Assembly (NCBI RefSeq): GCF_002095315.1
Contig: NZ_MLFN01000004.1
Span: 97,659 to 161,658, forward strand
DNA: 64,000 bases
Direction of reading: 5' to 3'
Source: Pantoea conspicua
GTDB lineage: Bacteria; Pseudomonadota; Gammaproteobacteria; Enterobacterales; Enterobacteriaceae
The translations under genes were made by a program, and so were the position numbers. Within the stretch, counting starts at the first letter, position 1. Each line of letters opens with the position of its first letter. Below are positions 1-9,246 of this stretch, in pieces. The notes below the pieces were generated by a model. The model was not told the DNA's origin. It saw nothing but the letters and a program-made list of their open reading frames with translations, and searched no databases.

Positions 1-963
1 GTAGATATCGGTGAGGGTAATGTCGACCTTACCGGTTGGATAGCGGGCGGCAATCGCCTGCGCCTGCTGCTGAAGCAGCTGCTTGCGGGCGGCAAAACTG
101 GCGAGGTCAAAGTCACGAATCGACGCTTTCAGGATCGCCTGGCTGGCATTGGCCTGCATCTCATTGAACCAGATATAGCCTTCACGCCCCTCGGTCTGTT
201 CCGGCGTCTGCTGGCGATCAAACTGACTGATAAAATCGTGGGCCATCAGCAGCGGATTAACCAGCACCCCTTTACCTGACATCGGATGCGCCGGTACGCC
301 AGTGAAGCGAATCTCAGCGGCGGCTCCGTTAAAGTTTTCATACACTACTTCGCCCAGTTCGCAGCAGTCGATGGTCCAGGCGAAGTCCACGTTGAATCGG
401 GTTTCCAGATCGAGCGCTTTGGCCCCGCGCAGGCCAATCTCTTCATCGGGTACAAAGGCCACCACAATATCGCCATGATCGCCGTGGAGGTTTTCCATCA
501 GCGTCATCACTACCGTCACCGCCGCTTTGTTATCGGCGCCCAGCACGCTGGTGCCGTCACTGAAAATGACCTCCTGACCGATATAAGGGGCGATCTCCGG
601 ATGCTGGTCGCGGCGCAGCCAGATATCCTCATCGGCATTCAGGCAGAGATCTTCATCCTGCCAGCGCAGAATTTGCGGTTTGATATCGGGGGAGAGGCCG
701 ACGTCAACGGTATCGATATGGGTAATGAACCCGATGCGAGGCGCATTGGGACGGTTACCGCGTTTCACCGCCGTTACCGTGGCATGCTGATCAATCACTA
801 CCTGTTCCAGCCCCAGCGTACGCAGCTCAGCCGCCAGCAGTTCAGCCATCGCGTGCTGGCCTGGGGTACTGGGCAGGCTGGTCGATTTCGCATCACTCTG
901 ACTGCTGACGGCAAGGTAACGGAAAAAACGCTCGGTGAGTTGGGTCTCAAGTTTGTCGGTCAT
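1..963 (-). CDS. pepT: Peptidase T (tripeptide aminopeptidase), 3' end outside window
   Basis: This is the N-terminal 321 codons of peptidase T, which removes the N-terminal residue from tripeptides in the cytoplasm. The family is about 410 residues long, so roughly the last fifth lies beyond the left edge. The translation begins MTDKLETQLTERFFRYL and carries the M20 metallopeptidase landmarks: THIDTVD (His and Asp ligands), GADNKAA (bridging Asp), PDEEIG (catalytic Glu pair) and a later IDCCELGE. The ATG is the reverse complement of bases 961-963. An orphan dipeptide-binding protein is divergently placed upstream, which fits a peptide-use neighbourhood. The identification is firm. Confidence 0.95.
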   Translation of the reverse strand, partial: MTDKLETQLTERFFRYLAVSSQSDAKSTSLPSTPGQHAMAELLAAELRTLGLEQVVIDQHATVTAVKRGNRPNAPRIGFITHIDTVDVGLSPDIKPQILRWQDEDLCLNADEDIWLRRDQHPEIAPYIGQEVIFSDGTSVLGADNKAAVTVVMTLMENLHGDHGDIVVAFVPDEEIGLRGAKALDLETRFNVDFAWTIDCCELGEVVYENFNGAAAEIRFTGVPAHPMSGKGVLVNPLLMAHDFISQFDRQQTPEQTEGREGYIWFNEMQANASQAILKASIRDFDLASFAARKQLLQQQAQAIAARYPTGKVDITLTDIY

Positions 964-1030
964 CACTATTCCTTATTAGTCAGCCATGTGCGGGGTTCGC
1001 TATGGTGCCGAATCGTGCTATCAATGAAGC

Positions 1031-1051
1031 ATCTGAATGATTCATTTAGAT
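1031..1051. promoter_or_regulatory. Inverted repeat between pepT and the dppA-like gene
   Basis: The centre TGAATGATTCA is an inverted repeat (TGAAT-G-ATTCA), extended outward by ATCT and AGAT. It lies in the 127-bp divergent spacer and could be an operator for either gene. No regulator is identified, and assignment as a binding site is inference. Confidence 0.3.
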
Positions 1052-1090
1052 ATTCTGTTCACCGGAAGTCAATACAAAGCGAGGATGATA

Positions 1091-2686
1091 ATGAAAATGA
1101 AGATAGCCACCTTAGCGCTTGTTACGGCTGGGATGACGCTGGCGGCCAGCGTTAACGCTAAAACGCTGGTCTACTGCTCTGAAGGATCACCAGAGAACTT
1201 TAACCCGCAACTCTATACCTCGGGCACCAGCGTTGATGCCAGCGCCGTACCGGTGTTTAACCGTCTGGTGGACTTTAAACCGGGCACCACCGAGCTGGTG
1301 CCCAGCCTGGCGGAAAGCTGGGAGATCAGCCCGGACGGCACAGTCTATACCTTCCATCTGCGTAAAAACGTCAAATTCCAGAGCAACAAACAGTTCAAAC
1401 CGGGCCGCGACTTTAACGCTGACGATGTCATTTTCTCGTTTATGCGCCAGATGGACCCGAAGAACCCGTATCACAACGTCTCGGGCGGCACCTATTCCAA
1501 CTTCGAAAGCCTGGAACTGTCGACGCTGATCAAACAGATTGACCGGGTAGATGACCATACGGTGCGCTTCACTCTGTCGCACCCCGAGGCGCCGTTCCTG
1601 GCCGACCTCGCCTGGTATTTCGCCTCGATTCACTCCGCTGAATATGCCGATCAGATGCTGAAAGCCGGTACGCCGGAGAAAGTTGATATGAACCCGATCG
1701 GCACCGGTCCGTTTGAGCTGGTGCAGTATCAGAAAGATTCGCGCATTCTGTACCGCGCCTTTCCGGACTACTGGCAGGGCAAGGCGAAGCTGGATCGGCT
1801 GGTGTTCAGTATCACCCCGGATGCCTCGGTGCGCTATGCCAAGCTGGAGAAGAACGAATGCCAGGTGATGCCGTTCCCCAATCCGGCCGATCTGGAGAAA
1901 ATGCGCGCCAATCCGGATATTACGCTGGAACAGAAGGCCGGACTGAATACCGGTTTCCTGGCGTTTAATACCACCAAAGCGCCTACCGACAACGTTCAGG
2001 TGCGTCAGGCACTGGCGATGGCAATCAACAAGCCGGCAATCATCGACGCGATTTTTAAAGGTACCGGCACGGTGGCAAAAAATATTCTGCCGCCGGGCGT
2101 CTGGAGCGCCGACAAAGATCTGAAGGATTACGACTACGATCCGGAAAAAGCCAAAGCGTTACTGAAACAGGCGGGCGTTAAACCGGGCACCGAGATTGCG
2201 CTGTGGGCGATGCCGGTACAGCGGCCCTACAATCCCAATGCCCGTCGCATGGCTGAGATGATCCAGTCGGACTGGGCGAAGGTGGGCATCAAAGCCAATA
2301 TCGTCAGCTATGAGTGGGGTGAATATCTGAAACGGGTCCGCAGCGGCGAGCATCAGGCGGCATTGATGGGCTGGACTACCGCTACCGGTGATCCGGATAA
2401 TTTCTTCGGCCCGCTCTACAGTTGCACCTCGGCCCAGGGCGGTTCGAACTCGTCAAAATGGTGCTATCAGCCGTTTGAAAAGTTAATTACCACCGCCCGC
2501 GCCGAACCGGATCAGGGCAAACGCACCGCGCTCTATCTGCAGGCGCAGCAGATGATGCACGACCAGATGCCGGCCGTGATGATCGCGCACTCGACCATTT
2601 TTGAGCCGGTACGCAAATCAGTCAGCGGTTACCAGGTCGATCCGTTCGGTAAACACATCTTTTATCAGGTCGACATCAAACAGTAA
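1091..2686 (+). CDS. DppA-family periplasmic dipeptide-binding protein (orphan)
   Basis: This is a 531-residue family 5 extracellular solute-binding protein very like E. coli DppA (535 aa). It shares a signal peptide ending ASVNA-K, the mature start TLVYCSEGSPENFNPQ, and motifs such as FSITPDASVRYAKL and MPVQRPYNPNARRM. It should bind di- or short peptides in the periplasm for an ABC importer. No permease or ATPase gene follows, so it probably shares membrane parts encoded elsewhere. The ATG at 1091 is chosen because AGCGAGG ends six bases before it; the ATG at 1085 abuts that ribosome site and longer versions lose the signal-peptide layout. Substrate preference is inferred from family only. 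Confidence 0.88.
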   Translation: MKMKIATLALVTAGMTLAASVNAKTLVYCSEGSPENFNPQLYTSGTSVDASAVPVFNRLVDFKPGTTELVPSLAESWEISPDGTVYTFHLRKNVKFQSNKQFKPGRDFNADDVIFSFMRQMDPKNPYHNVSGGTYSNFESLELSTLIKQIDRVDDHTVRFTLSHPEAPFLADLAWYFASIHSAEYADQMLKAGTPEKVDMNPIGTGPFELVQYQKDSRILYRAFPDYWQGKAKLDRLVFSITPDASVRYAKLEKNECQVMPFPNPADLEKMRANPDITLEQKAGLNTGFLAFNTTKAPTDNVQVRQALAMAINKPAIIDAIFKGTGTVAKNILPPGVWSADKDLKDYDYDPEKAKALLKQAGVKPGTEIALWAMPVQRPYNPNARRMAEMIQSDWAKVGIKANIVSYEWGEYLKRVRSGEHQAALMGWTTATGDPDNFFGPLYSCTSAQGGSNSSKWCYQPFEKLITTARAEPDQGKRTALYLQAQQMMHDQMPAVMIAHSTIFEPVRKSVSGYQVDPFGKHIFYQVDIKQ

Positions 2687-2692
2687 CACAAA

Positions 2693-2724
2693 CCCTGTTG
2701 CTCGCCGGGAGGCGGACAACAGGG
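2693..2724. terminator. Hairpin after the dppA-like gene
   Basis: CCCTGTTG (2693-2700) pairs perfectly with CAACAGGG (2717-2724), seven bases after the stop codon and just before the convergent LysR gene end. There is no T run, so it is a weak or bidirectional terminator candidate. Confidence 0.45.
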
Positions 2725-2736
2725 TGCCTGAATTGG

Positions 2737-3651
2737 CTAATCCTGCCGCAGTTGCCGATCGATTTCGCTTAACCGCTGCTGTAAAAAATCCAGAAACAGC
2801 GACAGGGCAGCCGAACGCTGGCGGCCTGATACCGTTTGCAGCTGCAGGGTTCGCTGGCTGAGCTGATCGACGCCCATCGTCCGCAACACCAGATTTTGCG
2901 ACTCGCGCTCAAACAGCAGGGTAAACGCGCTACAGATGGTGACCGCCTGCGGCGTACGCAGCAAAAAGTGATACAGCGTCGCGAAATAATCACAGGTCAG
3001 CACCGGCTCCACCACGCTGCCATTCATCTGACAGGAGAGATCAAACAGTTGCCGCACCGTGGTGTGCTGACCCGGCAATGCCAGCGGCCAGCGGTGGAGA
3101 TCGGCCAGCGTCACCTGGCGTGACGCCAGCGGGTGGCTCTGATGCATCGCCAGCAGCACCGGCGCTGGCCATGAGCCGAGCACCTCCACGCTGCGTTCCG
3201 GATGCAGACTGAACTGCAGCGCGACGTCGCATTCACCGGCCCGCACCGCTTCGGCCACCCCCTGTGAATGCGTGACATTCAGCGCAAACAGCACGCCCGG
3301 ATTGGTGAGGCGAAATTCAGACAGCAGGCCCGGCAGCAGGCTGAATGCCATGCCATCGGTACAGGCGATACGGATGCGGGTTCGGCGTACCGCTTTCAGT
3401 CCCTTGATCTCTGCCAGCGCATATTCCATATCCAGCTGACTCTTGCGCACATGATGCGCGAAAATTTCACCGGCCTCATTCAACACCATCCCACGCGCAT
3501 GACGTTCAAACAGCGGTACGCCCACCTGCGCCTCCAGCCGCTGGATCTGGCGGCTGATGGCCGAAACGGCGACATAGAGCTGCTCACTGGCGGCGCTGAG
3601 CGATCCGCCGTTCACTACCGCCAGAAAATAGCGGATTTCACTGCTCAACAT
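2737..3651 (-). CDS. LysR-family transcriptional regulator
   Basis: This 304-residue protein has the LysR layout. A winged helix-turn-helix occupies residues 1-62 (SLSAASEQLYVAVSAISRQI region, then FERHARGMVLNEAG). A substrate-binding domain follows from about residue 90. It is transcribed away from the M20 peptidase/MFS pair that starts 146 bp upstream, so it probably controls that pair. A perfect 15-bp palindrome lies between them. The C-terminal part is not close to any regulator I can name, so the effector is unknown. Confidence 0.85.
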   Translation of the reverse strand: MLSSEIRYFLAVVNGGSLSAASEQLYVAVSAISRQIQRLEAQVGVPLFERHARGMVLNEAGEIFAHHVRKSQLDMEYALAEIKGLKAVRRTRIRIACTDGMAFSLLPGLLSEFRLTNPGVLFALNVTHSQGVAEAVRAGECDVALQFSLHPERSVEVLGSWPAPVLLAMHQSHPLASRQVTLADLHRWPLALPGQHTTVRQLFDLSCQMNGSVVEPVLTCDYFATLYHFLLRTPQAVTICSAFTLLFERESQNLVLRTMGVDQLSQRTLQLQTVSGRQRSAALSLFLDFLQQRLSEIDRQLRQD

Positions 3652-3697
3652 GGTGACTCCTTTCCGACCGGACGCATTAAAAAGGGGCAGGGTGGCA

Positions 3698-3712
3698 TTG
3701 CTTTAAAAGCAA
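3698..3712. promoter_or_regulatory. 15-bp palindrome, likely LysR operator
   Basis: TTGCTTT-A-AAAGCAA is a perfect inverted repeat in the spacer between the LysR gene and the divergent M20 peptidase gene. LysR regulators typically bind AT-rich dyads containing a T-N11-A core in this position. The site is visible; the regulator assignment is inferred from position. Confidence 0.5.
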
Positions 3713-3796
3713 GGCTCACTCGATAAATTGATAATTGTGGCAAAGCCAGAAGTTTGTCAAAGATAACTGACCATTAAAAAAACAAACAGGGCAAAC

Positions 3797-5217
3797 ATGA
3801 CAGAGCAACAGGCGGTAAATCAGGCGATGCGCTATTTCGACAGCGGGGCGTTTCAGCAATTGCTGGCCCGCCGTATTGCCTGTATCACTGAGAGTCAGCA
3901 TCCTGGTCGCCAGGCGGAACTGCAGCACTATCTGCAGGCTGAGATTGAGCCTCAGCTTGAGGCACTGGGTTTTACGCTTCACCGTTTTGATAATCCACAG
4001 CCGGAGAGTCCACCGTTTCTGATCGCTGTGCGGATAGAAGATCCGGCGCAGCCCACGCTGCTTTGCTACGGGCACGGTGATGTGGTGTCAGGCGATGCGG
4101 AGAACTGGCGGCAGGGATTATCACCGTGGCAGCTGACCGTGGAAGGCGATCGCTGGTATGGCCGGGGCAGCGCGGATAACAAAGGTCAGCACTGCATTAA
4201 TCTGGCGGCGCTGGAACAGGTGATGGCGGCACGCGGCGGCCGGCTGGGCTTTAACTGTAAGTTCCTGTTTGAGATGGGGGAAGAGATCAGCTCGCCAGGA
4301 CTGGCGCAGATTTGCCAGCAGCAACAGGCACTGTTAGCCGCCGATCTGTTTATTGCCTCCGACGGCCCGCGGCTGAATGCTGAGCGGCCGACGCTGTTCC
4401 TGGGCTCACGCGGAGCCGCTAACTTTCGTCTCACCATTACGGCACGCGATAACGCCTACCACTCAGGAAACTGGGGGGGATTATTAAGTAATCCGGGTAC
4501 GCAACTGGCGAATGCGCTGGCCTGCCTGGTGAATACGCAGGGCGTGTTGCAGGTAGCGGCGCTGAAGCCCGACTCACTGACGCCAGCGGTGCGCGATATT
4601 CTCAGCGATATCGAAGTGGGTGGCATGCCGGGCGATCCGGCGCTGGCTGAAAACTGGGGTGAACCGGGGCTTACGGCAGCTGAACGGTTGTACGGCTGGA
4701 ACACGCTGGAGGTGCTGGCGTTTGAAACCGGTCACCCGGCGCGGCCGATGAATGCCATTCCGGGCCGGGCCACCGCGGTCTGCCAGCTGCGATTTGTGGT
4801 TGGCACCGACTGGCAGAATCTGACGCAGCATATCGACCAGCATCTGCGCCAGCACGGTTTCGACAATGTCAGCGTGGAGTTTATGCGCGGCTCGCCGGCG
4901 ACGCGGCTGAATCCGCAGGATCCGCTGGTGGCATGGGCGCTCAGCAGCCTGGCCCGCAGCAGCGGTAAAAGCCGGCGCTGTTGCCCAACCTCGGCGGGTC
5001 GCTACCCAATGAGGTGTTTGCCGATATTCTCGGCCTGCCAACGCTGTGGGTCCCGCACTCCTATCCGGCCTGCGGCCAGCACGGGGTCAATGAGCATATG
5101 CTGACCTCAATCGCGCGCGAAGGGCTGGAGATTATGACCCGGCTGTTCTGGCAACTGGGTGAAGAGGGCCAGCAGCTGATCGCCCGTCACCGTGACTGGC
5201 AGGAGAGTGGACAATGA
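3797..5217 (+). pseudogene. M20-family metallopeptidase, one-base frameshift near 4967
   Basis: The protein is an M20 hydrolase of the ArgE/DapE/carboxypeptidase type, expected at 473 residues. Metal and catalytic residues are present: His93 and Asp95 (YGHGD), Asp127 (GSADNKG), Glu162-Glu163 (EMGEEIS) and a C-terminal [14 protein letters not shown]is. The frame breaks at AGCGGTAAAAGCC (4961-4973). One extra A in the AAAA run at 4967-4970 restores [19 protein letters not shown] and continuation to the stop at 5217. Both halves are well preserved, so this may be a sequence error. The stop overlaps the MFS start (ATGA), implying one operon. The substrate is probably a peptide or N-acyl amino acid, but that is inferred. 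Confidence 0.8.
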
Positions 5218-6482
5218 GTAGCATCGCGCAGAGCACGCCACGGATCACGCCGAGCCTGCATAAAACCCTGTTTGCCACCTGTATTGGTAACGCGCTGGAG
5301 TGGTTTGATATCGCGGTTTATGGCTTTTTCGCCAGCTATATTGCCCACGCTTTCTTTCCGGTCAGCGACCCCTCGGTGTCGCTGCTGCTGACGTTTGGCA
5401 GCTTCGGTATTGCGTTTCTTATCCGCCCACTGGGTGCGCTGGTATTAGGTAACTACGCCGATCGCCACGGTCGTAAAAAGGCGCTGCTGCTGTCGATCAA
5501 TCTGATGATGCTGGGCGGGGCGATCATCACCTTTATGCCGGGTTACGCCACCATTGGGCTGGCTGCGCCGCTGCTGATTATCCTGGCGCGGCTGATACAG
5601 GGATTTTCTGCCGGTGGAGAGTTTGGCAGTTCCACCGCTTTTCTGGTGGAGCACTTTCCGGAACGGAAAGCGTTTATCGCCAGCTGGCAGTTTGCCACCC
5701 AGGGCGCGAGCACGCTGATGGCTTCGGCGTTTGGGCTGGGCCTGACGCAGTGGCTGAGTGAAAGTGAAATCCAGGACTGGGGCTGGCGAATTCCATTTGC
5801 CTTTGGCTTACTGATTGGTCCGCTGGGTGCCTGGATTCGCCGCCACGTTCACGAGCCTGCCAGTTTTTTGGCACAGGAGAAGCACAGTGCGCCGCTTAAA
5901 ACCCTGTTCGGCCGGCAGAAGGCGCTGATCACGCTGGCGATTGGGGTGATGGTGATTTCAACGGCGATCAACTACATGCTGAACTACATTCCGACCTATG
6001 CCACCAAAACGCTGCACTTGTCGGGATCGGTAGCCTTCACCGCGACGCTGATGGCGGGGATCATCTTGACGGTCGTCACGCCGATTATGGGGCTGTGGGC
6101 AGAGCGTATTGGCCGTCTGCCGCTGATGTGGGGATCGCTGTTACTGCTGATGGTGACCATCTATCCGGCCTTTAAAGGCATGGTCGATCACACCACGCCG
6201 ACCACGCTGATTCTGCTGGTGGCCTGGATGGCGCTGCTGAAGTCCGTTTACTTCTCGACGGTGCCTTCGGTGATGGCCGATCTGTTTCCTGCCACCACCC
6301 GGGCCAGCGGTATGGCAATCAGTTATAACGTGGCGGTGACGGTGTTCGGCGGTTTTGCGCCGTTGATTTGCAGCATGTTGATCGCCGCCACCGGCAGCAG
6401 CCTGGCGCCAGGCTATTATCTGATGGCGGTCGCCGTCCTGAGCGGTGTGGCGCTATCGCGCAGCCGTAAGCATCTGGGATAA
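5214..6482 (+). CDS. MFS metabolite:H+ symporter family transporter
   Basis: This 422-residue, roughly 12-helix inner-membrane protein belongs to the metabolite:H+ symporter branch of the major facilitator superfamily (ProP, KgtP and citrate-transporter relatives). Supporting motifs are [16 protein letters not shown] in helix 1, the loop 2-3 signature [12 protein letters not shown] near residue 84, and [13 protein letters not shown]. Its ATG overlaps the stop of the M20 peptidase by four bases, so the two are co-translated. The pair would import and hydrolyse a common substrate. I cannot tell which substrate. Confidence 0.82.
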   Translation: MSSIAQSTPRITPSLHKTLFATCIGNALEWFDIAVYGFFASYIAHAFFPVSDPSVSLLLTFGSFGIAFLIRPLGALVLGNYADRHGRKKALLLSINLMMLGGAIITFMPGYATIGLAAPLLIILARLIQGFSAGGEFGSSTAFLVEHFPERKAFIASWQFATQGASTLMASAFGLGLTQWLSESEIQDWGWRIPFAFGLLIGPLGAWIRRHVHEPASFLAQEKHSAPLKTLFGRQKALITLAIGVMVISTAINYMLNYIPTYATKTLHLSGSVAFTATLMAGIILTVVTPIMGLWAERIGRLPLMWGSLLLLMVTIYPAFKGMVDHTTPTTLILLVAWMALLKSVYFSTVPSVMADLFPATTRASGMAISYNVAVTVFGGFAPLICSMLIAATGSSLAPGYYLMAVAVLSGVALSRSRKHLG

Positions 6483-6484
6483 TA

Positions 6485-6512
6485 AAACGGGCCGCGCTAA
6501 CGGCCCGTTTTT
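6485..6512. terminator. Bidirectional rho-independent terminator
   Basis: AAACGGGCCG (6485-6494) pairs with CGGCCCGTTT (6501-6510) around a CGCTAA loop, followed by TT on the plus strand. With A residues on the other flank it can serve both the MFS gene and the convergent aldA gene. Confidence 0.85.
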
Positions 6513-6517
6513 GCTGT

Positions 6518-7954
6518 TTAGCTGAACTGAAGATAGGCGACGTGGGTCTGCAGATACTCTTCCAGCCCATGTTTGCCGTCGGCACCGCCCACGCCCGATT
6601 TACGCCAGCCGGCATGAAAACCCTGCATCGCCTCGAAGTTTTCGCGGTTGACGTAGGTTTCGCCAAACTTCAGCTGACGCAGTGCCTTCATCGTGGTGTT
6701 AAGATTCTGCGTATAGAGCGAAGATGTCAGACCATACTGGCAATCATTAGCCAGCGCGATCGCCTCGTCCAGCGTGTTAAAGGCCATCACCGGCAGCACC
6801 GGACCAAAGATTTCCTCCTGCATAATCTCCATCTCCTGATGCACGCCGGTGATCAGCGTCGGCTCATAAAAGAAGCCTTTATCGCCAGACCGTTTGCCGC
6901 CCAGTACCACCGTTGCACCTGCTGCCACCGCATCCGCCACTTTCTGTTCGACGCGCGCCAGGGCCGCAGCGTTAATCAGTGGTCCCATATCAATATCGTT
7001 ATGCTGAGCCGGGTCACCCAGTTTCACCTGCCGGAAAGCGGCGGTGAGTGCAGTGATAAATTCATCGTAGATGCCCTGCTGAACATAGACGCGTTCTGCG
7101 CAGTTACAGACCTGGCCGCTGTTGATCATCCTGGAGTTGACGATGGCCCGTACTGCGAGATCGATATCGGCATCATCCATCACGATGGCCGGTGCTTTAC
7201 CTCCCAGTTCCAGTGACACCTTAGTGACATTTTTCGCCGCCGCCTGCATGGTCGCAATGCCGGCACCCACGCTGCCGGTCAGGCTGACCAGGCCCACTTT
7301 CGGGTTCGCCGCCAGCTCCTGTCCCACTTCCGGGCCATAGCCATAAACAAAGTTGATGACGCCGGCGGGCAGCTCAATCTGCTGTAAAATCTCAGCAAAA
7401 ATGGCGGCGTTATTCGGGGTCAGTTCACTGGGTTTGATCACGATGGTGCTACCCGTGATCAGCGCTGGCGCGGCTTTACGCGCAATCAGGAAGAACGGGA
7501 AGTTCCACGGCAGGATACCGGTGGTGACGCCAATCGCTTTTTTAAACAGGAAAATATTCTCATTGGCGCGGTCGCTGTTGATGATTTCACCTTCATAACG
7601 GCGAGCCCATTCAGCCATATAGTCGAGATAGTCTGCGGTGAATAGCACTTCAGTCTGTGCCAGCCCCTGCGTTTTTCCCCCTTCCGCTACAATGGTCGCG
7701 GTCAGCTGTGGTTCGCGTGCGCGAATTGCCGTGGCGATCTTATGCAGCCAGAGGCCTCGCTCCACGGCGGGCAGGGCTTCCCATGCTGGCTGCGCCGCTT
7801 CGGCAGCGAGAATAGCGCGCTGTGCATCCTCTTTGTTGCCCTGCGGGATGCGCGACAGCAGCGCTTCGGTGGCGGGATTAATCACCTCAATCCACTTATC
7901 ATTATGATCGGCGACAAACGCGCCATTGATGTAATGTTGATGATGTGTTGTCAT
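6518..7954 (-). CDS. aldA: Lactaldehyde/glycolaldehyde dehydrogenase
   Basis: This NAD-dependent aldehyde dehydrogenase has 478 residues and matches E. coli AldA (479 aa) along its length. Shared segments include FTADY-DYMAEWARRYEGEII, GVTTGILPWNFPFF, LELGGKAPAIVMDDAD and the C-terminal NRENFEAMQGFHAGWRKSG. The general base is Glu249 and the catalytic cysteine is Cys285 in GQVCNCAER. It oxidises L-lactaldehyde to L-lactate. That aldehyde is a product of RhaD, whose gene lies 7 kb away, so it likely serves rhamnose catabolism here. It is monocistronic and faces the upstream ybiI gene. Confidence 0.95.
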   Translation of the reverse strand: MTTHHQHYINGAFVADHNDKWIEVINPATEALLSRIPQGNKEDAQRAILAAEAAQPAWEALPAVERGLWLHKIATAIRAREPQLTATIVAEGGKTQGLAQTEVLFTADYLDYMAEWARRYEGEIINSDRANENIFLFKKAIGVTTGILPWNFPFFLIARKAAPALITGSTIVIKPSELTPNNAAIFAEILQQIELPAGVINFVYGYGPEVGQELAANPKVGLVSLTGSVGAGIATMQAAAKNVTKVSLELGGKAPAIVMDDADIDLAVRAIVNSRMINSGQVCNCAERVYVQQGIYDEFITALTAAFRQVKLGDPAQHNDIDMGPLINAAALARVEQKVADAVAAGATVVLGGKRSGDKGFFYEPTLITGVHQEMEIMQEEIFGPVLPVMAFNTLDEAIALANDCQYGLTSSLYTQNLNTTMKALRQLKFGETYVNRENFEAMQGFHAGWRKSGVGGADGKHGLEEYLQTHVAYLQFS

Positions 7955-8150
7955 TCGCAGGACTCTCCGCTAACGGTACGTTGCAATAATGTAATAGCAG
8001 GGTGAAACAGATCCGGCGGGTCTACCTTTTCCTGATTGCCAAACGCGAAGAACTGCTGGCAACCAATCACAGAAATCGGCGAGTTTTACGGCAAAAACAG
8101 CAAATTGTTATAGATTTAAAGGAGTGAAGCCGTAACAGGAGAATCACATC

Positions 8151-8417
8151 ATGGCAAACGGATGGGCGTCGGAAGGCGCAGTACAGGAGCAGATCGACAG
8201 CACCGTCAACGACGGCATTGAACGTGTCCGGCAGTCAATCGGTCAGGGCGAAAGCGCCATCGAATGCGAACTCTGTGGCGAACCCATACCTGAGGCGCGC
8301 CGCAAAGCGCTGAAAGGCGTACGTTACTGCGTATCCTGTCAGGAGAAAAGGGACAAGCAGCAGCAGAGCAGCAGTTTGTTTAACCGCCGGGGCAGTAAGG
8401 ACAGCCAGCTGCGCTAG
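8151..8417 (+). CDS. ybiI: DksA/TraR-type C4 zinc-finger protein YbiI
   Basis: This 88-residue protein matches E. coli YbiI from end to end, including the identical tail NRRGSKDSQLR. A single C4 zinc finger is formed by CELC (about residues 40-43) and CVSC (about 64-67). Unlike DksA it lacks the long coiled coil with acidic tip. The function is not established; a role near RNA polymerase is only suggested by the zinc-finger family. The start is supported by AGGAG 10 bases upstream of the ATG. Confidence 0.9.
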   Translation: MANGWASEGAVQEQIDSTVNDGIERVRQSIGQGESAIECELCGEPIPEARRKALKGVRYCVSCQEKRDKQQQSSSLFNRRGSKDSQLR

Positions 8418-8420
8418 GCG

Positions 8421-8519
8421 TCAGGAGCCCGGCATCGCCAGACCACTGCCAATAAACCAGGCCAGAAAGGCTACGCCCGCCACGATAATGGCGATAGGAA
8501 AGAGGATGCCAATTCTCAT
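8421..8519 (-). CDS. yoaK: YoaK-like 32-residue membrane protein
   Basis: The 32-codon frame reads MRIGILFPIAIIVAGVAFLA and then WFIGSGLAMPGS. From memory this has the same length and layout as the E. coli small membrane protein YoaK: MRIGI-FP start, one hydrophobic helix, and a short Gly/Pro tail. AGGA lies five bases before the ATG. It would be a single-pass inner-membrane protein of unknown function. It ends three bases after the convergent ybiI stop. Confidence rests on exact length and N-terminal match. Confidence 0.75.
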   Translation of the reverse strand: MRIGILFPIAIIVAGVAFLAWFIGSGLAMPGS

Positions 8520-8562
8520 TATTTTCCTGCTGATAACAGAGAGGGTCAGGCGGGCGATCTTA

Positions 8563-8886
8563 TCACGACAGCTGTAACACTGCGCGGTGGGTTTTCAGCA
8601 GGGTGAACAGCTGGAACTGCGTCGCATCAGTGACCTCACGCAGCAGTTCTCCTTTTTTAAATAAAATATGCTCAACGTGTCCCAGCTGACGCCACACGAC
8701 AATGGCTGCGGCGATTAAGGCACAGTGTTGTTCTGCCTGTACACATTCAATGGTGGCATAGTGCGTTTCATCCAGTCCGTTGACAAAAACCTTCATGGCA
8801 TCGGCGGGCAAAATCGCCCGCAGATCATCCAGCATCACCTGGCTCACTGAGCGTGAAAGAAACAGTGTTAACCACTTCGTCGTCAT
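8563..8886 (-). CDS. Hypothetical protein, 107 aa
   Basis: I do not recognise this protein. It is 107 residues, begins MTTKWLTLFLSRSVSQVML, has no signal peptide or clear membrane helix, and shows mixed alpha/beta character with two cysteines (about 48 and 55). The reading frame has normal codon use, fills the space before yoaK, and starts at an ATG preceded by GGGA. It may be co-transcribed with yoaK, which follows 43 bases downstream. No function is proposed. Confidence 0.55.
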   Translation of the reverse strand: MTTKWLTLFLSRSVSQVMLDDLRAILPADAMKVFVNGLDETHYATIECVQAEQHCALIAAAIVVWRQLGHVEHILFKKGELLREVTDATQFQLFTLLKTHRAVLQLS

Positions 8887-9246
8887 CCCAATCCCTGAAT
8901 CCGATCAATTTCCCCCAGTTTATACGAACCCCGGCACCGTAAGGAAAGGCTTCTTTGTTCTTTTGCCAAAATGATCGTGCGCATGGCAGTCAGACTGATA
9001 ATGTGCTGCGTCACACAGCAAAATTATAAAAAATACAGAATAATAAGCCACTTAGACAAAAATCCGTCCGGCAATCTGACAAAGAAGATTTTGTGATCCC
9101 TGGCGGGATTAATCGGACGATTTTGCCAGTCCGTTGCGGTATCCGGCATTCATTCAAAGGCTGAGGAATTCCTGCAAAACGTAGACTGCCTGCTAAGCGG
9201 AAATCGTCTGGTTTCCGTCAGGCCTCAACCTAACCAGGAAAAAACA
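8887..9246 (+). promoter_or_regulatory. rhaT upstream region (360 bp, no gene)
   Basis: No coding sequence is seen. It is AT-rich around 9000-9060 and should hold the rhaT promoter and RhaS-binding half-sites. One visible dyad is ATCCC-TGGC-GGGAT at 9096-9109. I could not define RhaS sites or a correctly spaced CRP site by eye. Confidence 0.4.

Noticed and set aside
286..1155. Long open frame on the plus strand opposite pepT
   Set aside because: It is antisense to a clear peptidase T gene, has no recognisable domains and no ribosome site.
8999..9016. TGTG...CACA element upstream of rhaT as a CRP site
   Set aside because: The half-sites are too close (TGTG-N6-CACA instead of TGTGA-N6-TCACA), so it does not fit CRP.
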